This document shows, one piece after another, positions 1-11,808 of a stretch of DNA of 64,000 bases (positions within the stretch are counted from its first letter, which is position 1; every line of letters starts with the position of its first letter). A program made the position numbers and the translations under genes. The DNA is from Rhodamnia argentea (lineage: Eukaryota > Streptophyta > Magnoliopsida > Myrtales > Myrtaceae). The notes below the pieces were generated by a model. It had not been told where the DNA came from and searched no databases. It saw only the letters and a list, made by a program, of their open reading frames with translations. The stretch lies in assembly GCF_020921035.1 (NCBI RefSeq), contig NC_063158.1:25840178-25904177 (forward strand). Reading direction: 5' to 3'.

Positions 1-182
1 TTTGACTTTCTCTTCTTGCATCATATAACCAAAAGAAAAGTTTACCTGGTAATTTTCACATATCCAAAATTTATCCAAGGCCATGTACCAGTGCTGGTGC
101 CGGCGCTTTGTCTATTAAAACGCATCGGACCAAACATTAGTAGTTGAACATAACTATAAAAAAATCGCACAGAGAGATTATG

Positions 183-728
183 TTAATGCAATATGGATAA
201 ACAGAAGTCAGCATCCCAACGAACATAATAAATAGGCATATAGCTAGTATGATCATTTGCGTAGAAAAACCCTAGAAAATCTCGATATACTCTCCTTTTG
301 ATCATTCCTTGAAATAGAAGTAACATTCTACTAGGAAAATCATTGGTTGCGTAACGTCTTGTGTCCCCAAAGGATAACGGCCCTCGAATAGCTTGGCCCA
401 ATCTCATAGCTTCTTGCTGAAAGTCGATCAGTTGTTTGATCAAACTCCCTCTCGTCCCGCCAATCATATGTATCTTGGAATACGAAATACTAAGACATGC
501 AAACTAAAACTATAAAACACATTGAACTAAATATGAAAGCAAAATCGGAAGCTTCAGAGTGTGAGAGAGAGATAGAGAGGTTACCTTCGATGTCACACGA
601 GAGAGGGAGCGATGGCGAGTTGAGTTGAGGAGAGGGAACCCACAGAAGCTCAAAAGAGGAATGGAGGAGAGGAAGTGGAAATTAGGGTTTTCCTTTCCAA
701 ATCCACAATCCTTTGGAGCATCGACCAA
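183..728 (-). CDS. Hypothetical two-exon protein, about 144 aa, unrecognised
   Basis: I do not recognise this product. On the minus strand an ATG at 728 opens a reading frame that runs to a good donor (AAG|GTAACC, exon 728-585). After a 111-nt intron an acceptor (CCAAG|ATACAT) continues in the same phase (exon 473-183) to a stop. The joined frame gives about 48 + 96 residues: an N-terminal part rich in Ser, Leu and Phe, then a more normal stretch beginning IHMIGGTRGSLIKQLIDFQQ with many charged residues. A telo-box lies inside exon 1 and a TATA-like run lies about 30 bases before the ATG, which fits a plant promoter. No transmembrane or catalytic motif is obvious. The Ser/Arg-rich start could be an organelle presequence, but this is a guess. 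It could equally be a gene fragment or a spliced non-coding RNA. Confidence 0.35.
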
Positions 729-759
729 TTATGCCTACGTAATGTGAGACATATATACA
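682..759 (-). promoter_or_regulatory. TATA-like run and telo-box of the minus-strand gene
   Basis: Read on the minus strand, TATATAT lies at about 759-752 and AAACCCTAA (telo-box) at 690-682. Telo-boxes sit near the start of transcription in many plant housekeeping genes. The spacing suits a transcript starting near 725. Confidence 0.35.
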
Positions 760-1289
760 TTGCCCTACAAAGCTAGCGCCCACATAAAGTTCGAAACTAA
801 GAAGGCCCACCTCTCTTTTCTTTGTTTTCTGTTTTGTTGGTTCAGTCTTTATTTTTCTCCCATGAACTTTTTTAGAGTAATTGATTCTGATTTTGTAGTG
901 TCACAAGCCGACTCTTGAGGGTTGATCCGCCTAAGCCAAGTCTTCTCTTAATGTTTCACTCGGATCGTGTAGAGAGAGGAGAGTTCAAGAGAGAGATTCC
1001 GGAAGGAATGCTTTTGTTATTCTTTTTCGTAGGTGATCAAATGAGAAGGAGGACGCCTCTTTATGTAGTAGAGGGCATCGGATTACAACTGTTAATCTCT
1101 ATTCCATCCAATGGCTAAGATCGCGTCTCCCATCTACCTAACCACCGATAATAAATAGGAAGTTTCTAGGGAGAGGGACAATTACAATATCGTCCACCCC
1201 CGAGAATGTTCTAAAGAGAACCCTAGGAAACCCTCAATTGCCAAGACACAACAAGTCTTGGAGGTCTTCTCAACTATACGATTGACCGG

Positions 1290-1732
1290 TTGGGCTGCCA
1301 AAACATCGATCTGTCACATTCTCCCCATTTACATGAGGCTATCGTGGCCACGGCGAGGCCGGCCTTGCCTAAATCTAGGCAAAACGGCCTCGCTGGACCA
1401 TCATGCCCATGGGTGAGGTCGCTAGACGAGGGTCAAAACGCCCTTGCTGGCCATAGTGAAACAAAAAGTAAAGAAGGAAAAGAAAAGAAAAGAAAAAACT
1501 AAAGGAAAATGAAAATAAAAGGAATGAATAATTAATTCATAAAATTATTAATAATTTTCGCGTCAACGTTGGCCATGCTAATATAGGAGGGGTGGGGTCG
1601 ACATGAAATTCGTTGAAGTGGCTCAATTGGCAAAATGTGAAAATATTTAGAGCCTAATTGATACAATTTAAAGTTTTAGAACTGAATTAAGCAAGTATAA
1701 TAGGTTTATGATTTTTTTTAGTAATTTTTCAT
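1290..1732. repeat. Partial Mutator-like fold-back element with GC-rich core
   Basis: A GC-rich core with repeated gaggccggcc/cggcctcgctgg words (about 1350-1450) is followed by an A/G-rich run, a Ttaataattttcgcgtcaacg segment and units of the type 'aattgatacaatttaaag'. The right end reads ttttagtaatttttc, the same terminal motif as the complete elements at 37647-38246 and 56953-57984. The left terminal inverted repeat is not clear, so this copy is probably truncated or decayed. Confidence 0.45.
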
Positions 1733-2414
1733 GTGCTAAGATTTTACTTATGTGGCATTACCATGTCATGAATTAAGTTTACAGGGGCCTAGACTCGGCC
1801 CAATCTGCCGCTGGCCCATGACCCGCTACGGACAAGGGAGTAGGACACGAAATCCGCGGAGCGACCAATGGCGCGTGGCCAACACGTGGTGTCCAGCTCT
1901 CCGATCACGTGAACTTTTTTGACCCGTTCAAATCAGACATTTCTCTTGGTCGGGTCTAAATCAAACATTCACCTGCGAGAAATAATTTTAATTAATTTTC
2001 CATTACATGATATTAGTTTTTCTGATGAGATTTATTAATTATTATTTAAGGTTCGGCTCGCTTTATGAAAAATGCATTATCTAAACTTTTTTAATTATTA
2101 CTCAAACGAAAATATTTGAATATGTATTATTATCTGTATATGAAGAAGCATTTTTTTTTAAAATAATTAAAAAAAACAAGGTTGCCCTGAACTAAATAAT
2201 TGTTTCGATGGAACTTTTTCTTCTCTTGAAGATTGTATGTGTCGATGTCGATATACGATCCAAAACTCTATTATCTATTTGTTGTTATCTTTATTTTGAT
2301 TACCACATAAAATTACCACAAATAAAGAATTTTTTTATTAAAATTCAAAAATTATGAAACAAATAATTATTTTTTATTTCTCAAATTTATTTACTTTTGA
2401 CGAATTAAATGAGG

Positions 2415-2500
2415 TGTCGGACAAATTGGTGAGACACTTGAGTTTTAAAGAGTTAAGCGATGAGATCGCGGGTTCAACTCCCAACGATCACGTCTCATGG
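2415..2500 (+). repeat. Possible tRNA-derived SINE head
   Basis: The word gcgggttcaactccca (from about 2468) matches a tRNA B box, and acaaattggtgag about 45 bases upstream resembles an A box. The rest does not fold as an intact tRNA, so a SINE head or a decayed tRNA copy is more likely than a functional gene. Confidence 0.25.
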
Positions 2501-2755
2501 ACTTATACGATCCCGAAAAATAATTCATTGCACGTGGAAAACCTTGGTTATAAAAAAAATGCTATATTAAATTTAATAAAAACATTTCAAATCGATAAAT
2601 ATCAGCCGCTAAAAATTTATTTTACCAAAAAAATACGGAATAAAAATAGATGAATTCTCGCCGCCTGTGGGTTGATCTTCGTCTACGTCTGATTAACATC
2701 ACCGCCATTCGCGGCTTCTCTCGTCTCCGTAGTCCCGCCTCTGTTCCTCCCCCCA

Positions 2756-2764
2756 AAACCCTAA
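2756..2764 (+). promoter_or_regulatory. Telo-box upstream of NAR1
   Basis: AAACCCTAA lies 118 bases before the NAR1 start codon in a C/T-rich stretch. This is a common arrangement around transcription starts of plant housekeeping genes. Confidence 0.4.
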
Positions 2765-2881
2765 TTTGTCACCACTCCCTTCTTAACATACTTCGCCAGA
2801 GGAGAAGAATCTTGGATTCGATTTCGATACCCTTGCGAGTTGCCGGTCGCGTGGGCATCTTTCGGGCTCGGGAAGAGGAGG

Positions 2882-5800
2882 ATGTCGGAGAAGTTCTCGG
2901 CCACTCTTCGGATTGGAGATCTCAACGACTTCATTGCGCCGTCCCAAGCTTGCATCGTCTCCGTCAAGGGCCTCAAACCGGCTTCCTCGGCGAGAAGCGA
3001 TAAGCCGGAGGTCAGAATTCTGCCGAGGTTTTTACTCGGTTGTGCTGTTGGCCGTTTGATTCCTGTAGCTTCAGCGTTAGGACTTGGAATTCGAGCGGGT
3101 TGAAGTCAATTCGGAATTCTTTTAGTGGCTGTGTTGTGGGAATAGTTTGGAACTGGCAATACTTTATCTATTCGTATATATTTTTGGATCGGAGATGCTT
3201 GGTTTGATTGTGTTGGAGCTAATTTGAGCTTTGCTAATTTGCGGGTTTGCAGGGTAAGATGCTTGATTCTCCTTCCTCTTCCCGACTAATAAATGTGATT
3301 GTTTGTGTTCCTACTTGTTGGTGAAGGTAGCAATTGCCAACAGACCAGTGAAGACAGAGCCGGTCAAAATTTCGCTCAAGGATTGCTTGGCATGCAGGTA
3401 GTTTTCCTTTTATCTGTCGCTTTGTTCTGGGACATGATGTTAGTTGCTGCCTTTGTGAAGAATTTGGTTGGACAGATAGAACTCTCATTAGTCTCCTATT
3501 GATTCCATAAACTCTCCTTGTATGTTATTTGCTGGCGACCATGCAGTGGATGCATTACATCGGCAGAGACAGTTATGCTCGAGAAGCAAAGCTTGGACGA
3601 GTTTCTCTCTAACATTGATAAGGGGAAGGCTGTCATAGTCTCTGTCTCTCCGCAATCAAGAGCTTCTCTTGCAGCTCATTTTGGCTTATCTCCTCTTCAG
3701 GTGATTCTGAGATATAGATAAGCACATTCCTATTTCATGATCCAATAGAAGTGCTCTTTCTGGCTTTTAAATGAATGGGGTCTCCACTTTGACCATGAAG
3801 CAGGGAAATGGTTTATTCTTTTCTTTGTCTGTTTATCTGTGTGTCACTCTGTTCCAGTTTCAAGATATTTACCAGTGCTGTATTTCCCCTTTGAAAAGAT
3901 TGTCATGAATCGTCATCGCTCAAAAATCTATAGTACCTAGTTCTACTCATGTATGACGTTCTTCCATTCGTACTCTGAGTATCCTACCTATTCTTTTCAG
4001 GTTTTAAGGAAACTCGTGACTTTTTTCAAGTCTGTGGGAGTAAAGGCTGTGTTGGATACAAGTTGTAGTCGAGATATAACCCTCATTGAGTCTTGTAATG
4101 AGTTCGTGATGCGGTACAAACAAAAAAAATTGAAGGGAGATAATTCTCTGCCCATGCTTGCTTCAGCATGCCCGGGTATGTGTTCCGATCGATTCTGTGC
4201 AAAAACGTGTGTATGAGCATTAGAGCTGACTAGTAGTCTATCTGCATACCCTCAAAAAGTGAGAGTGAATGGAGAGGAGTGATGGTTTAGGGAATTCTAA
4301 AGAAATGGAAAATTGCTCTAACCAGATGTCTTTCTATCTGCGCAGGTTGGATCTGCTATGCTGAAAAAACACTAGGGTCCTATATTTTGCCTTACATCTC
4401 AACCGTGAAAAGCCCTCAGCAAACTATGGGAGCTGCTCTTAAGCATCATGTATGCCAGATAATGGGCCTCAGGTAGACAATCCAGCTAAAGTTTTTCTTT
4501 TTCCCTCCTTTGTCCTTGTTTTCAATATTTTAAATATGAACTTGAACACTCTTTCAAGGCAAGCAACTTTAGTTTGGTTCTATAGGGAATACATATTAGC
4601 CTGCTCAAGCTTTAGTTGCCTCCCGTGGGCTGCCTGTCCCCTCAACTCCAACCAAAAAAAAAAAAAAAAAGCGTAGTTTGGTTTTGTACGTAACATATGT
4701 CACAAGATTGTCGCAAGAATCATATGTATTGATGGTCAGTTAGACCTGTTCATCTTTCATGGTGCCAGCCTAATTTGAGTAGATAGGATTATGGTAAAGC
4801 CATGAAGACTGGGTGGTCCGTCACATGGCCAATTATGGACTTAGTCGGCTAGTTGGTCAGCATGTTCAATCCATCTTCATGGCAAGAAGAGAACATAAGG
4901 ATTCCACATGACGTTCCTGTCAATGCTAAAGCTTTTCTCACGTCCTGTAAATTTCTCAAACTAACTCCTGTGATTGTGCTTTTCCTGTATCTTCTGTTAC
5001 AGGGTTGATGAAGTATATCATGTAAGTGTCATGCCCTGTTATGATAAGAAGCTGGAGGCCGTCCGGGATGACTTTGTTTTCCAGTTGGACTCTCCTAAAG
5101 ACACACAACTGGATGAAGTTCAACTTACGGAAGTTGATTCAGTTTTGACATCTGGAGAAGTTTTAGATTTGATAAAGCTTAAAACCGTGGATTTCAGATC
5201 TTTAGAGGAGTCGCCTCTAGACAAAATGTAAGGGCACAATGAACTGTCTATCCATTTTAGTATCCATTAACCAGGCCTTTATTACATCCGATCTTTTTGT
5301 GCAGGATGACAAATGTCAATGAAGATGGTCATCTTTATGGTGTCCTGGGAAGCTCTGGAGGATACGCAGAAACCATCTTTAGATATGCAGCTAAAGAACT
5401 ATTTGGAAGAGACATTGAGGGTCCCCTGGATCTTAAAATCATAAGGAATTCAGATTTTCAGGAAGTGAGTTTGGAAGTAAGTGCGCTTTATCTTCTCTAG
5501 CATCATTACGAAATGAATATGTAGAAGTTCTGTACTGACTCCAATAAGAGACTTCTGTAAATGCTGGAATAAGATCTATTGGTGGGGTTTGATCCCCACT
5601 GGTCAAGCACTGATAATGATCAGCGCATTTGCTAAACTTCTTCTGGCTTTTCAATGATCTGTCAATTGCAGCTTATGCTTTTCGATGTTTCTTTGATATC
5701 ATCTTATAAAATATAAAAGTAGCATAGGTTGCGAGTATTTGAGTCACATTTTGTATTTCCTGGTAATGATCTGGATTTGCACTGCCTCTGCAAGTAGGAC

Positions 5801-7431
5801 TTCCAAATTGCTGGTCTGCAGTTCCACCTGTAAAGATACTGTAGTCTTTTCGCTTTCTGAATCTCTCTTGTTTCATGACATTTGCTGCAAGCAGGTGGAT
5901 GGCAAAACAGCGCTGAAATTTGCATTATGTTATGGCTTCCGGAACCTGCAGAATATCGTGAGGAAAGTTAAAATTAACAAGTGTGATTATGACTTTGTGG
6001 AGGTGATGGCATGCCCTTCAGGTATGGCATTTTTCCGTAGGTTATGCCATTCATTCATATCTCATGCACTGTCTTGTTGGACAATACTGGAACAATTATT
6101 TTGCGATTGGGGCAAGTCCTTATTTCTTTTACTAAAATTATATTTTATGGCAATTTTTGCATTTAAAGGAAGTTCTTGGCCTGGGGGTGGGTGTTCTATT
6201 GTTGTTGGAGAAGCTGCTATCTGTGGCTATGTGTAGAAGCTCATTTTTCCTTGTTTACTAAGGTGGATGCTTGTTCTGAGCTTGTAAGGAATTTTTTTAT
6301 CGATAGGTTGCTTAAATGGTGGAGGTCAAATTAAGCCAGAACCAGGACAATCTGCGAAGGACTTGATTCAGAGATTGGAAACTGTTTACATGGATCAGGT
6401 ATGTTGTTTGTCACATAATTTGTTTTTTTCACAAGGACTTGTTCGTAGATTACTACTTCAAAAGTAGGTTCTCTCTACAAGCACCCAATTCATGAAGTAA
6501 TTATGGAAGTGATAAATCATCCAATACAGCTTGGAGGATTGTGGAATTTTAAAGAGCTTCTCTTATTTAATGACTGCTTTTTCTCAAAATGTTTTATTAT
6601 TACATTGGTCTTTGGCGGAAGGAAAGATGACAAATAAGCATCAGTGAGCCATCCACCCCACCATCCACCCCACTTTTCTACATTAGAACTTGTCTTCCGA
6701 GGATGGAACCCATCCCAAATTACTAACGCTTTGCTTGGGAGGTAGAGAGAGAAGAAATCGTGGGGGTGGGTAGAGAAAATTTTACGTTTTCCCTACAATC
6801 CTTCAAAAAAAGAAAATCAAAAGTTTCTGAAATTTTTTGTAACCCCCTCTCATTTATTCCCCCTCTCTGGTAGCGTAAGACCTACTGTTTAGTATATCTC
6901 TGTAAGGTGTTAACCATGAGGCTATAGAAATATTGCTCTCTTATCTTGTAATTTTGGGTTGATACTTGTTGCTTTCTAGAGCTCCTTGTATCCCCATTGG
7001 CCTTTATGGTGAAATCCTATTTGAAGCTCCAGTAATAGTTAATGCTTATATGGGAAGAAGAGATTTGAATTGTATTTATTTTAAGATGCATATTCCCATT
7101 TCCCCTTACAGCATCTAGTCTCCCCTGGGAATGCTGTTTAAGAAAAAATGATCTTTCTTTTTTATAGATGTGATTTGCAAGTGTGTATAAATATATCAAA
7201 GTTGCATCTTTTCCTTTTCGTGCTTGGATCTGAGTATGACCTGTTCCTATCTCACACCCATTTGTCAATTTTGCACAGATTTATGTTGCTGATCCTTTTA
7301 GGAACCCCTTGGTGAGAAAGTTGTATGATGAATGGCTTGAGCAGCCTGGTTCAAAGAAAGCAAAGAAGTATATGCATACAGAGTACCATCCGGTGGTAAA
7401 AAGCATTTCTTCAGAGTTACATAACTGGTAA
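2882..7431 (+). CDS. NAR1: Cytosolic Fe-S cluster assembly factor NAR1 (Narf-like, iron-only hydrogenase-like)
   Basis: NAR1 belongs to the cytosolic iron-sulfur assembly (CIA) pathway, where it helps pass [4Fe-4S] clusters from the scaffold to the CIA targeting complex. Ten coding exons join in phase: 2882-3010, 3327-3397, 3547-3700, 4001-4175, 4346-4472, 5003-5227, 5305-5476, 5895-6021, 6307-6398, 7279-7431, giving 474 aa, the usual plant length. The start is fixed by the conserved opening [19 protein letters not shown]-terminal cluster ligands are visible at Cys24, Cys63, Cys66 and Cys69 (CLACSGC). The hydrogenase-like core has ACPGW (Cys175), MPC (Cys231) and ACPSGC (Cys391, Cys395), matching the second cluster site. 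The C-terminus ends in ELHNW, close to the Trp-ended tail found in CIA clients and adaptors. All ligands are present and no damage is seen. The exons sit in AT-rich introns; the longest are intron 9 (880 nt) and intron 5 (530 nt). Confidence 0.95.
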
Positions 7432-8039
7432 AAAATTTCAGCATAGAAACAAGGGCTGGCTTCAGTCTTTGGCCCGTATCCCCTCGGATATACTCTTCCT
7501 ATATCTTACGTTTCACGACACAATAACTTAAGCCATGAATCATCAGTCGTTCGTTGGGATGCACCTCCACATGCACCTCCACAGATATCCGGTTTTGAGG
7601 GAAGAAGTAGGGTTTGTATATTATGTATATACGCATTAAGTTTCAGAAGATTTCAACTATCATAGAGAGGAAAGGCGGGAGTCAGTAGTTCATTATTTTC
7701 TTTGTTCTTTTTTCTTTTCCTTCTCTTCCTCAAATTTTTCCTCTTGCCTCTGTACAAGGCTGTCATCATGTTTGTTTCCTTTGAAGGAAGAAAGTCGTCA
7801 TTTTTATGTGTACATTATCGTGATAAATAAAGTGAAGATGCAGATTAGTTGATTAACTGTACTGTGATAATACTCATCACTGTTTCCCTTAAGCAACCTT
7901 TTGTATGAGATGCCCCAAAACTGGGAATGTAATGTCCTCGACAAATCATCGGACGAGAATTGTCTTGAGAAGATTTGGGACACCCAAGATTATTGTTGTT
8001 TAACCACTTGTTTGAGGATTTTAGGGAATTTCAAAGTAG

Positions 8040-8760
8040 GGGTTTTTTTTTTCGAAAGAAGGCAATGGATTTTGTTTTAAATAAAGACATGAAATTATCA
8101 AATTAGTCTCAAATAAGGATATAAGATAGCATTTTTTTTTAAGGAGGGTTTAGATCTTATCTTTAATAAGGCTTGAAGTAGTCAGTTTAATTTTAACCTA
8201 GGGTTTGAAGTGGAGTAGTATTTTCAAAAGAGAAGTCAAAGTAGATATTATTTTAAATAAGCTGATTTAGTCTTAAATAAGGGCCTGAGCATTTTGGGTG
8301 GCCAAATCTTTGTGGTTGGCTTGCATATGCCGCACGTGCTCATTTGAAAGCAAAGAACGCCAGATACGATCGAAAAGCTTTCATATGAAGCTTCTTCAAT
8401 TTGGGTTGAAGTGGAAAATTTTGGACAAATTTCCTCCATTTTGCCCCGGAATAAGAATGTGAGTTGCACATGCAATCTAGCTCTCAAAGATTTGGCCAGC
8501 TAGTAAGCTAGTGCATTTTTTTTTTTAGACAAGGTCTATTTGAGGCATTCTTATGAGAAAATAGCCTGTTTCAGGTCATTATTTGAGATTAAATTGGCCA
8601 ATTCATACTCTTATTGAGATCATATTCATTTTTGGCTTTTATTTTTTTTTAAGAAAACGGTGATAAAATTGGCCAAGTCAGATTTTTATCTAAGACGATC
8701 TACTCTTTAACTTTTTTTTTTTTTTTTTTTGTGTGGAGAAAATAGTCACACCTTATATCA
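8040..8760. repeat. Decayed fold-back repeat
   Basis: Words such as attagtctcaaataagg and gatttagtcttaaataagg in 8090-8290 recur inverted in 8520-8700 (ttatttgagattaaattggcc). The arms flank a more ordinary core at about 8290-8520. The pattern suggests a long inverted repeat element, but the ends are not sharp. Confidence 0.3.
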
Positions 8761-9088
8761 TTATTTGAAATTTTCTCAAGAATTTGGGGCCCTATGAGTC
8801 TATGACAAAGAGTTCGAAATTGGAGACGTTTCTACAAAATTGTTAGGAGCTCAACTAGCCGACTTCACGTACTTTTAGAGAATCCCTTCGAGAGTTTGTG
8901 AACGTTTGAACATCCTTTGTTATATAGATACTTGAATATCATTTTTTTCTGATGAGGCAAAGCGTACCCTTAGGAATGCTGTAGCTATTTCTTACTAGTT
9001 ACTTCACAATCTATTTCATTTCGACACACACGTATATAGAGACACATACATACACCATTGTACCCATTCAATTAAATAATACGCAAAA

Positions 9089-9452
9089 TGACATAAATGA
9101 TCCTTGAACTTTGATCCAATATGCAATATAGTTCCTAAACTTTTGATTTAACCAATATGGTTATTGAACTTTAACTCGATATGCAATCCGGTACCTCAAC
9201 TTTTAACTTAATCAATATCAATGAATATTTGGAACATGTTCAACTTAATCTCCGAACTATATTAAATACCTTTCTATAGTTCATGGACCAAGTCAAATAT
9301 TTTTCAAAAGTTCGGGAATCACATTGATCAAATTAAAAGTCTAGGGACCACTTTGTACATTGAGTTAAAGTTCAAAGACCATATTGGTCAAATTAAACTC
9401 CATGGACTATATTGCACATTGAATCAAAATTCAGGGATCATTTGTGTCATTA
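9089..9452. repeat. Fold-back (MITE-like) element, 'gacataaatgatccttgaac' family
   Basis: The left arm begins gacataaatgatccttgaac and the right arm, read on the opposite strand, begins gacacaaatgatccctgaat. Both arms then continue with tandem units of the type 'ttgatccaatatgcaatatagttcc'. The structure is an inverted repeat of about 360 bp with no coding capacity. Relatives occur at 32961-33338 and, as one half, at 40320-40490. Confidence 0.6.
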
Positions 9453-10080
9453 TCTCTTAAATAATACGAATTCATACATACATGAGATTCTCACTTTTCT
9501 CCGGATTGAAAATAATAATCATTCTCCATCTAGCATTATTCTTGCACACACTTTAGAACGGACTACATTCAACATGTATAGATTTCTTGCCATAAAGATA
9601 ATGTCTTAGAAGAACTGCCCCACTCGAATAAATATCTTTTCTAAAAACATAGAAGCTGCATAATAAATTTAGGAATATGTGATTACGGAAAATAAAGATG
9701 AATAACTGAGTTGATTTCATTCCAATTTTGATGAGGTTTTTGTCGAATATCATGATAAAAATTGGGTCATGGGTATAAATGGATACTACAATTTCGACTG
9801 TCGTGTGATGTATAGATTGGGAAATAATGTCATTATGTGCATACCAGAATTGAACCATTGAGTCCAATGAGTCCCTAAAAAAACATGGTCATTAAATTCA
9901 TTGCAAAAAAAAAAAAAAAAAGAAAAGGAAAAGAATCTCTGGTTCCAGAAAACTACCAAAAATACAGTCTTTCCATCAATTCCACTTGCCATACCAAACC
10001 ATTATTCAACAGAAAGCACTCTCCCTCTCTTCGCGCTCCAACGCAGACCCTCCTGTTCTTGATCTGCCTAAACCTCGAAA

Positions 10081-11808
10081 ATGGTAACGTCTTCTTCCTC
10101 TTCCTTGTGGGATTTCCGCGAGGTGGGTTTGGTTCTCATCTGGTGATTCTTCGTGCCTGCGCTTTCTCGTGGCTCCAGGAGAGGAGAAACGGCCTGATTT
10201 GGTTTTCATTTCTTTCCAAGTTTTGGTTTTGGGTGGTCTGATGAAGGATTTCATGCTCTTCCGTTACTCATGGCTTCATGTTGAAATAGTTTTCTTCTTG
10301 ATAAACAGATGATTTTAGCTTGTTGCCTGTCCTTGAAAACCGAAGGCAATTCATACGGCTTGTTTGGGTGTTATCAAGAATCTCTCCTGAAGTTTTTAGG
10401 GCTGTGGTTTTGTGTCTGCTTTTAAAGTTTGTTCCTTTTTGACGGTGATTATAGAATCTTTCTCGTTATAAAGCTGCTTGTCACCAGGATCTGTGCATTT
10501 TTTGTTTTTTCCTGTCTCAAGAGAAAAAGGCAGCAAGTTCTTTTTGTTTGGCGGATTGGTGTGTCCAAAATCTGTTTTTAGGAATGTACATGAATCATTT
10601 TTCTGGATAATATGATGAAGTCATGACTTTTTCGATCTGTGCTGTTTTTGGTTTGGACAGACAACATCAAAGCGCTTTGCCGAAAGGAAGGTTGCCAAGT
10701 TTCAGAAGAACATTACAAGGAGGGGAACGGTGCCTGAAACCTCATCCAAGAAAGGATATGACTACCCAGTCGGCCGTATTGTCCTCGGATTCTTTGTCTT
10801 CGTTGTTGTTGGATCATGTATGATATTTCGTCTTGTCCAGTTCGTGTGCTCGTTGTTTGCATGTGGAGCTTTATATCTAGTTCTGTTTGCTTCAATGGTT
10901 TAGTGAGACTTCTATAGCATTTTTTAGATGAACGGGAAAAGATTTCTACAGGCTGTTCAAAGAACTTGTTACTTTATAGGTTTGTATAGCTCTGTTAATG
11001 GTACTTGATATAGAGAAAGCTGCCAGTCATCTCTGCAGGTGTGGTTAAAATGTTTCCTCTTTTTGCATTTCACAAGAGATGCAAAAGAGGTAATGTGATG
11101 TCAAATTTTATGTTTATCTAATGACACAAACTAGAGCATGAGGAAATATCTCAATTTGTAATGTGGGTGTCAAATGAGGCGCCATCTTAGAATGTTCATG
11201 GGCAATTGAGCATTTTATGTGGACTTGTGGGTTGGTGGGATCTTAAACTACATATGAATCATACAAGTATACATCTGTTTATCCAAGTTTGTTCTGTATA
11301 CATAGACTTTTCTGGTCGCATACTTTATCCTTTTGTATTTTTTATTGACAAAACTTGTACATTTCTTCTTTCTTTACCCTCTCTGCAGCATATGCAAGAT
11401 GTCCTGCTGGTGCGTCTATTATAATCTTCTACTATAAGATGCTGAGCGTATTCTGGACAATTTGCTTTTGACATTCATTGCTGTTTGCAACTGTCTTTCA
11501 ATTTTAAGAGCTGATCAACATATGAAAGTGCTTAGTTTCCAACTGCTTATCGCGGTCATCTATATGTAGCTGCTGTAGACTGCTTATTGTTATACTCAGA
11601 TTCAGAGGCTGGAAATCTTTATAGAGCCATTAGTAAACGAAACTTAGTAGTTTTGGGTTCTCTGTATTCAAGAGTTGATGCTGATCACTTTGCTTTTCTT
11701 ACCAAGGGGACTCAGATTGCCATTTTCGGAAGAGGGTTTGACACGCCTTTCTATTTTGCAGCTTTGTTTCAGATAATCAGGACAGCTACAAGTAAGGGAA
11801 TGGCTTAA
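10081..11808 (+). CDS. RAMP4/SERP-type stress-associated ER membrane protein
   Basis: This is a small tail-anchored protein of the ER that associates with the Sec61 translocon and is linked in animals to glycosylation and stabilisation of membrane proteins under ER stress. Three coding exons: 10081-10083, 10661-10817 and 11762-11808, giving 68 aa, exactly the family length. The first coding exon holds only the ATG; the intron starts at the next base (ATG|GTAACG). Exon 2 encodes TTSKRFAERKVAKFQKNITR, the basic cytosolic part. A hydrophobic segment VGRIVLGFFVFVVVGSSLFQ (about residues 39-58) is the membrane anchor, and the protein ends RTATSKGMA. The match covers the whole protein, with no missing region. 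The ATG-only exon means that both introns must be spliced for any of the known sequence to be made from this start. Confidence 0.95.

Larger units (their letters stand above)
729..2881. other. Spacer with repeat fragments, no supported gene
   Basis: The short open frames here have no recognisable protein signal. A fold-back-family fragment occupies about 1290-1732 and a tRNA-like stretch occurs near 2415-2500. The last ~230 bases (2650-2881) are C/T-rich and probably form the promoter and 5' UTR of the NAR1 gene. Confidence 0.5.
7432..10080. other. Spacer with two fold-back elements
   Basis: The first few hundred bases are presumably the NAR1 3' UTR. No credible coding frame follows. Repeats at about 8040-8760 and 9089-9452 fill much of the stretch. 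The last ~80 bases (CCTCTCTTCGCGCTCC and similar) look like the 5' UTR of the RAMP4 gene. Confidence 0.5.

Noticed and set aside
2354-2653. 99-codon plus-strand open frame
   Set aside because: The DNA is very AT-rich, the protein is of low complexity and a tRNA-like stretch runs through it. No gene support.
2650-3003. 117-codon plus-strand open frame across the NAR1 start
   Set aside because: It overlaps NAR1 exon 1 in another frame, has no recognised motif and is arginine-rich as expected from C/G-rich DNA read out of frame. It could act as an overlapping upstream frame only if transcription starts before 2650, which I cannot show.
9089-9452. CRISPR-like array of short repeated units
   Set aside because: The units are degenerate, occur in both orientations and form an inverted repeat. 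This is a eukaryotic fold-back element.
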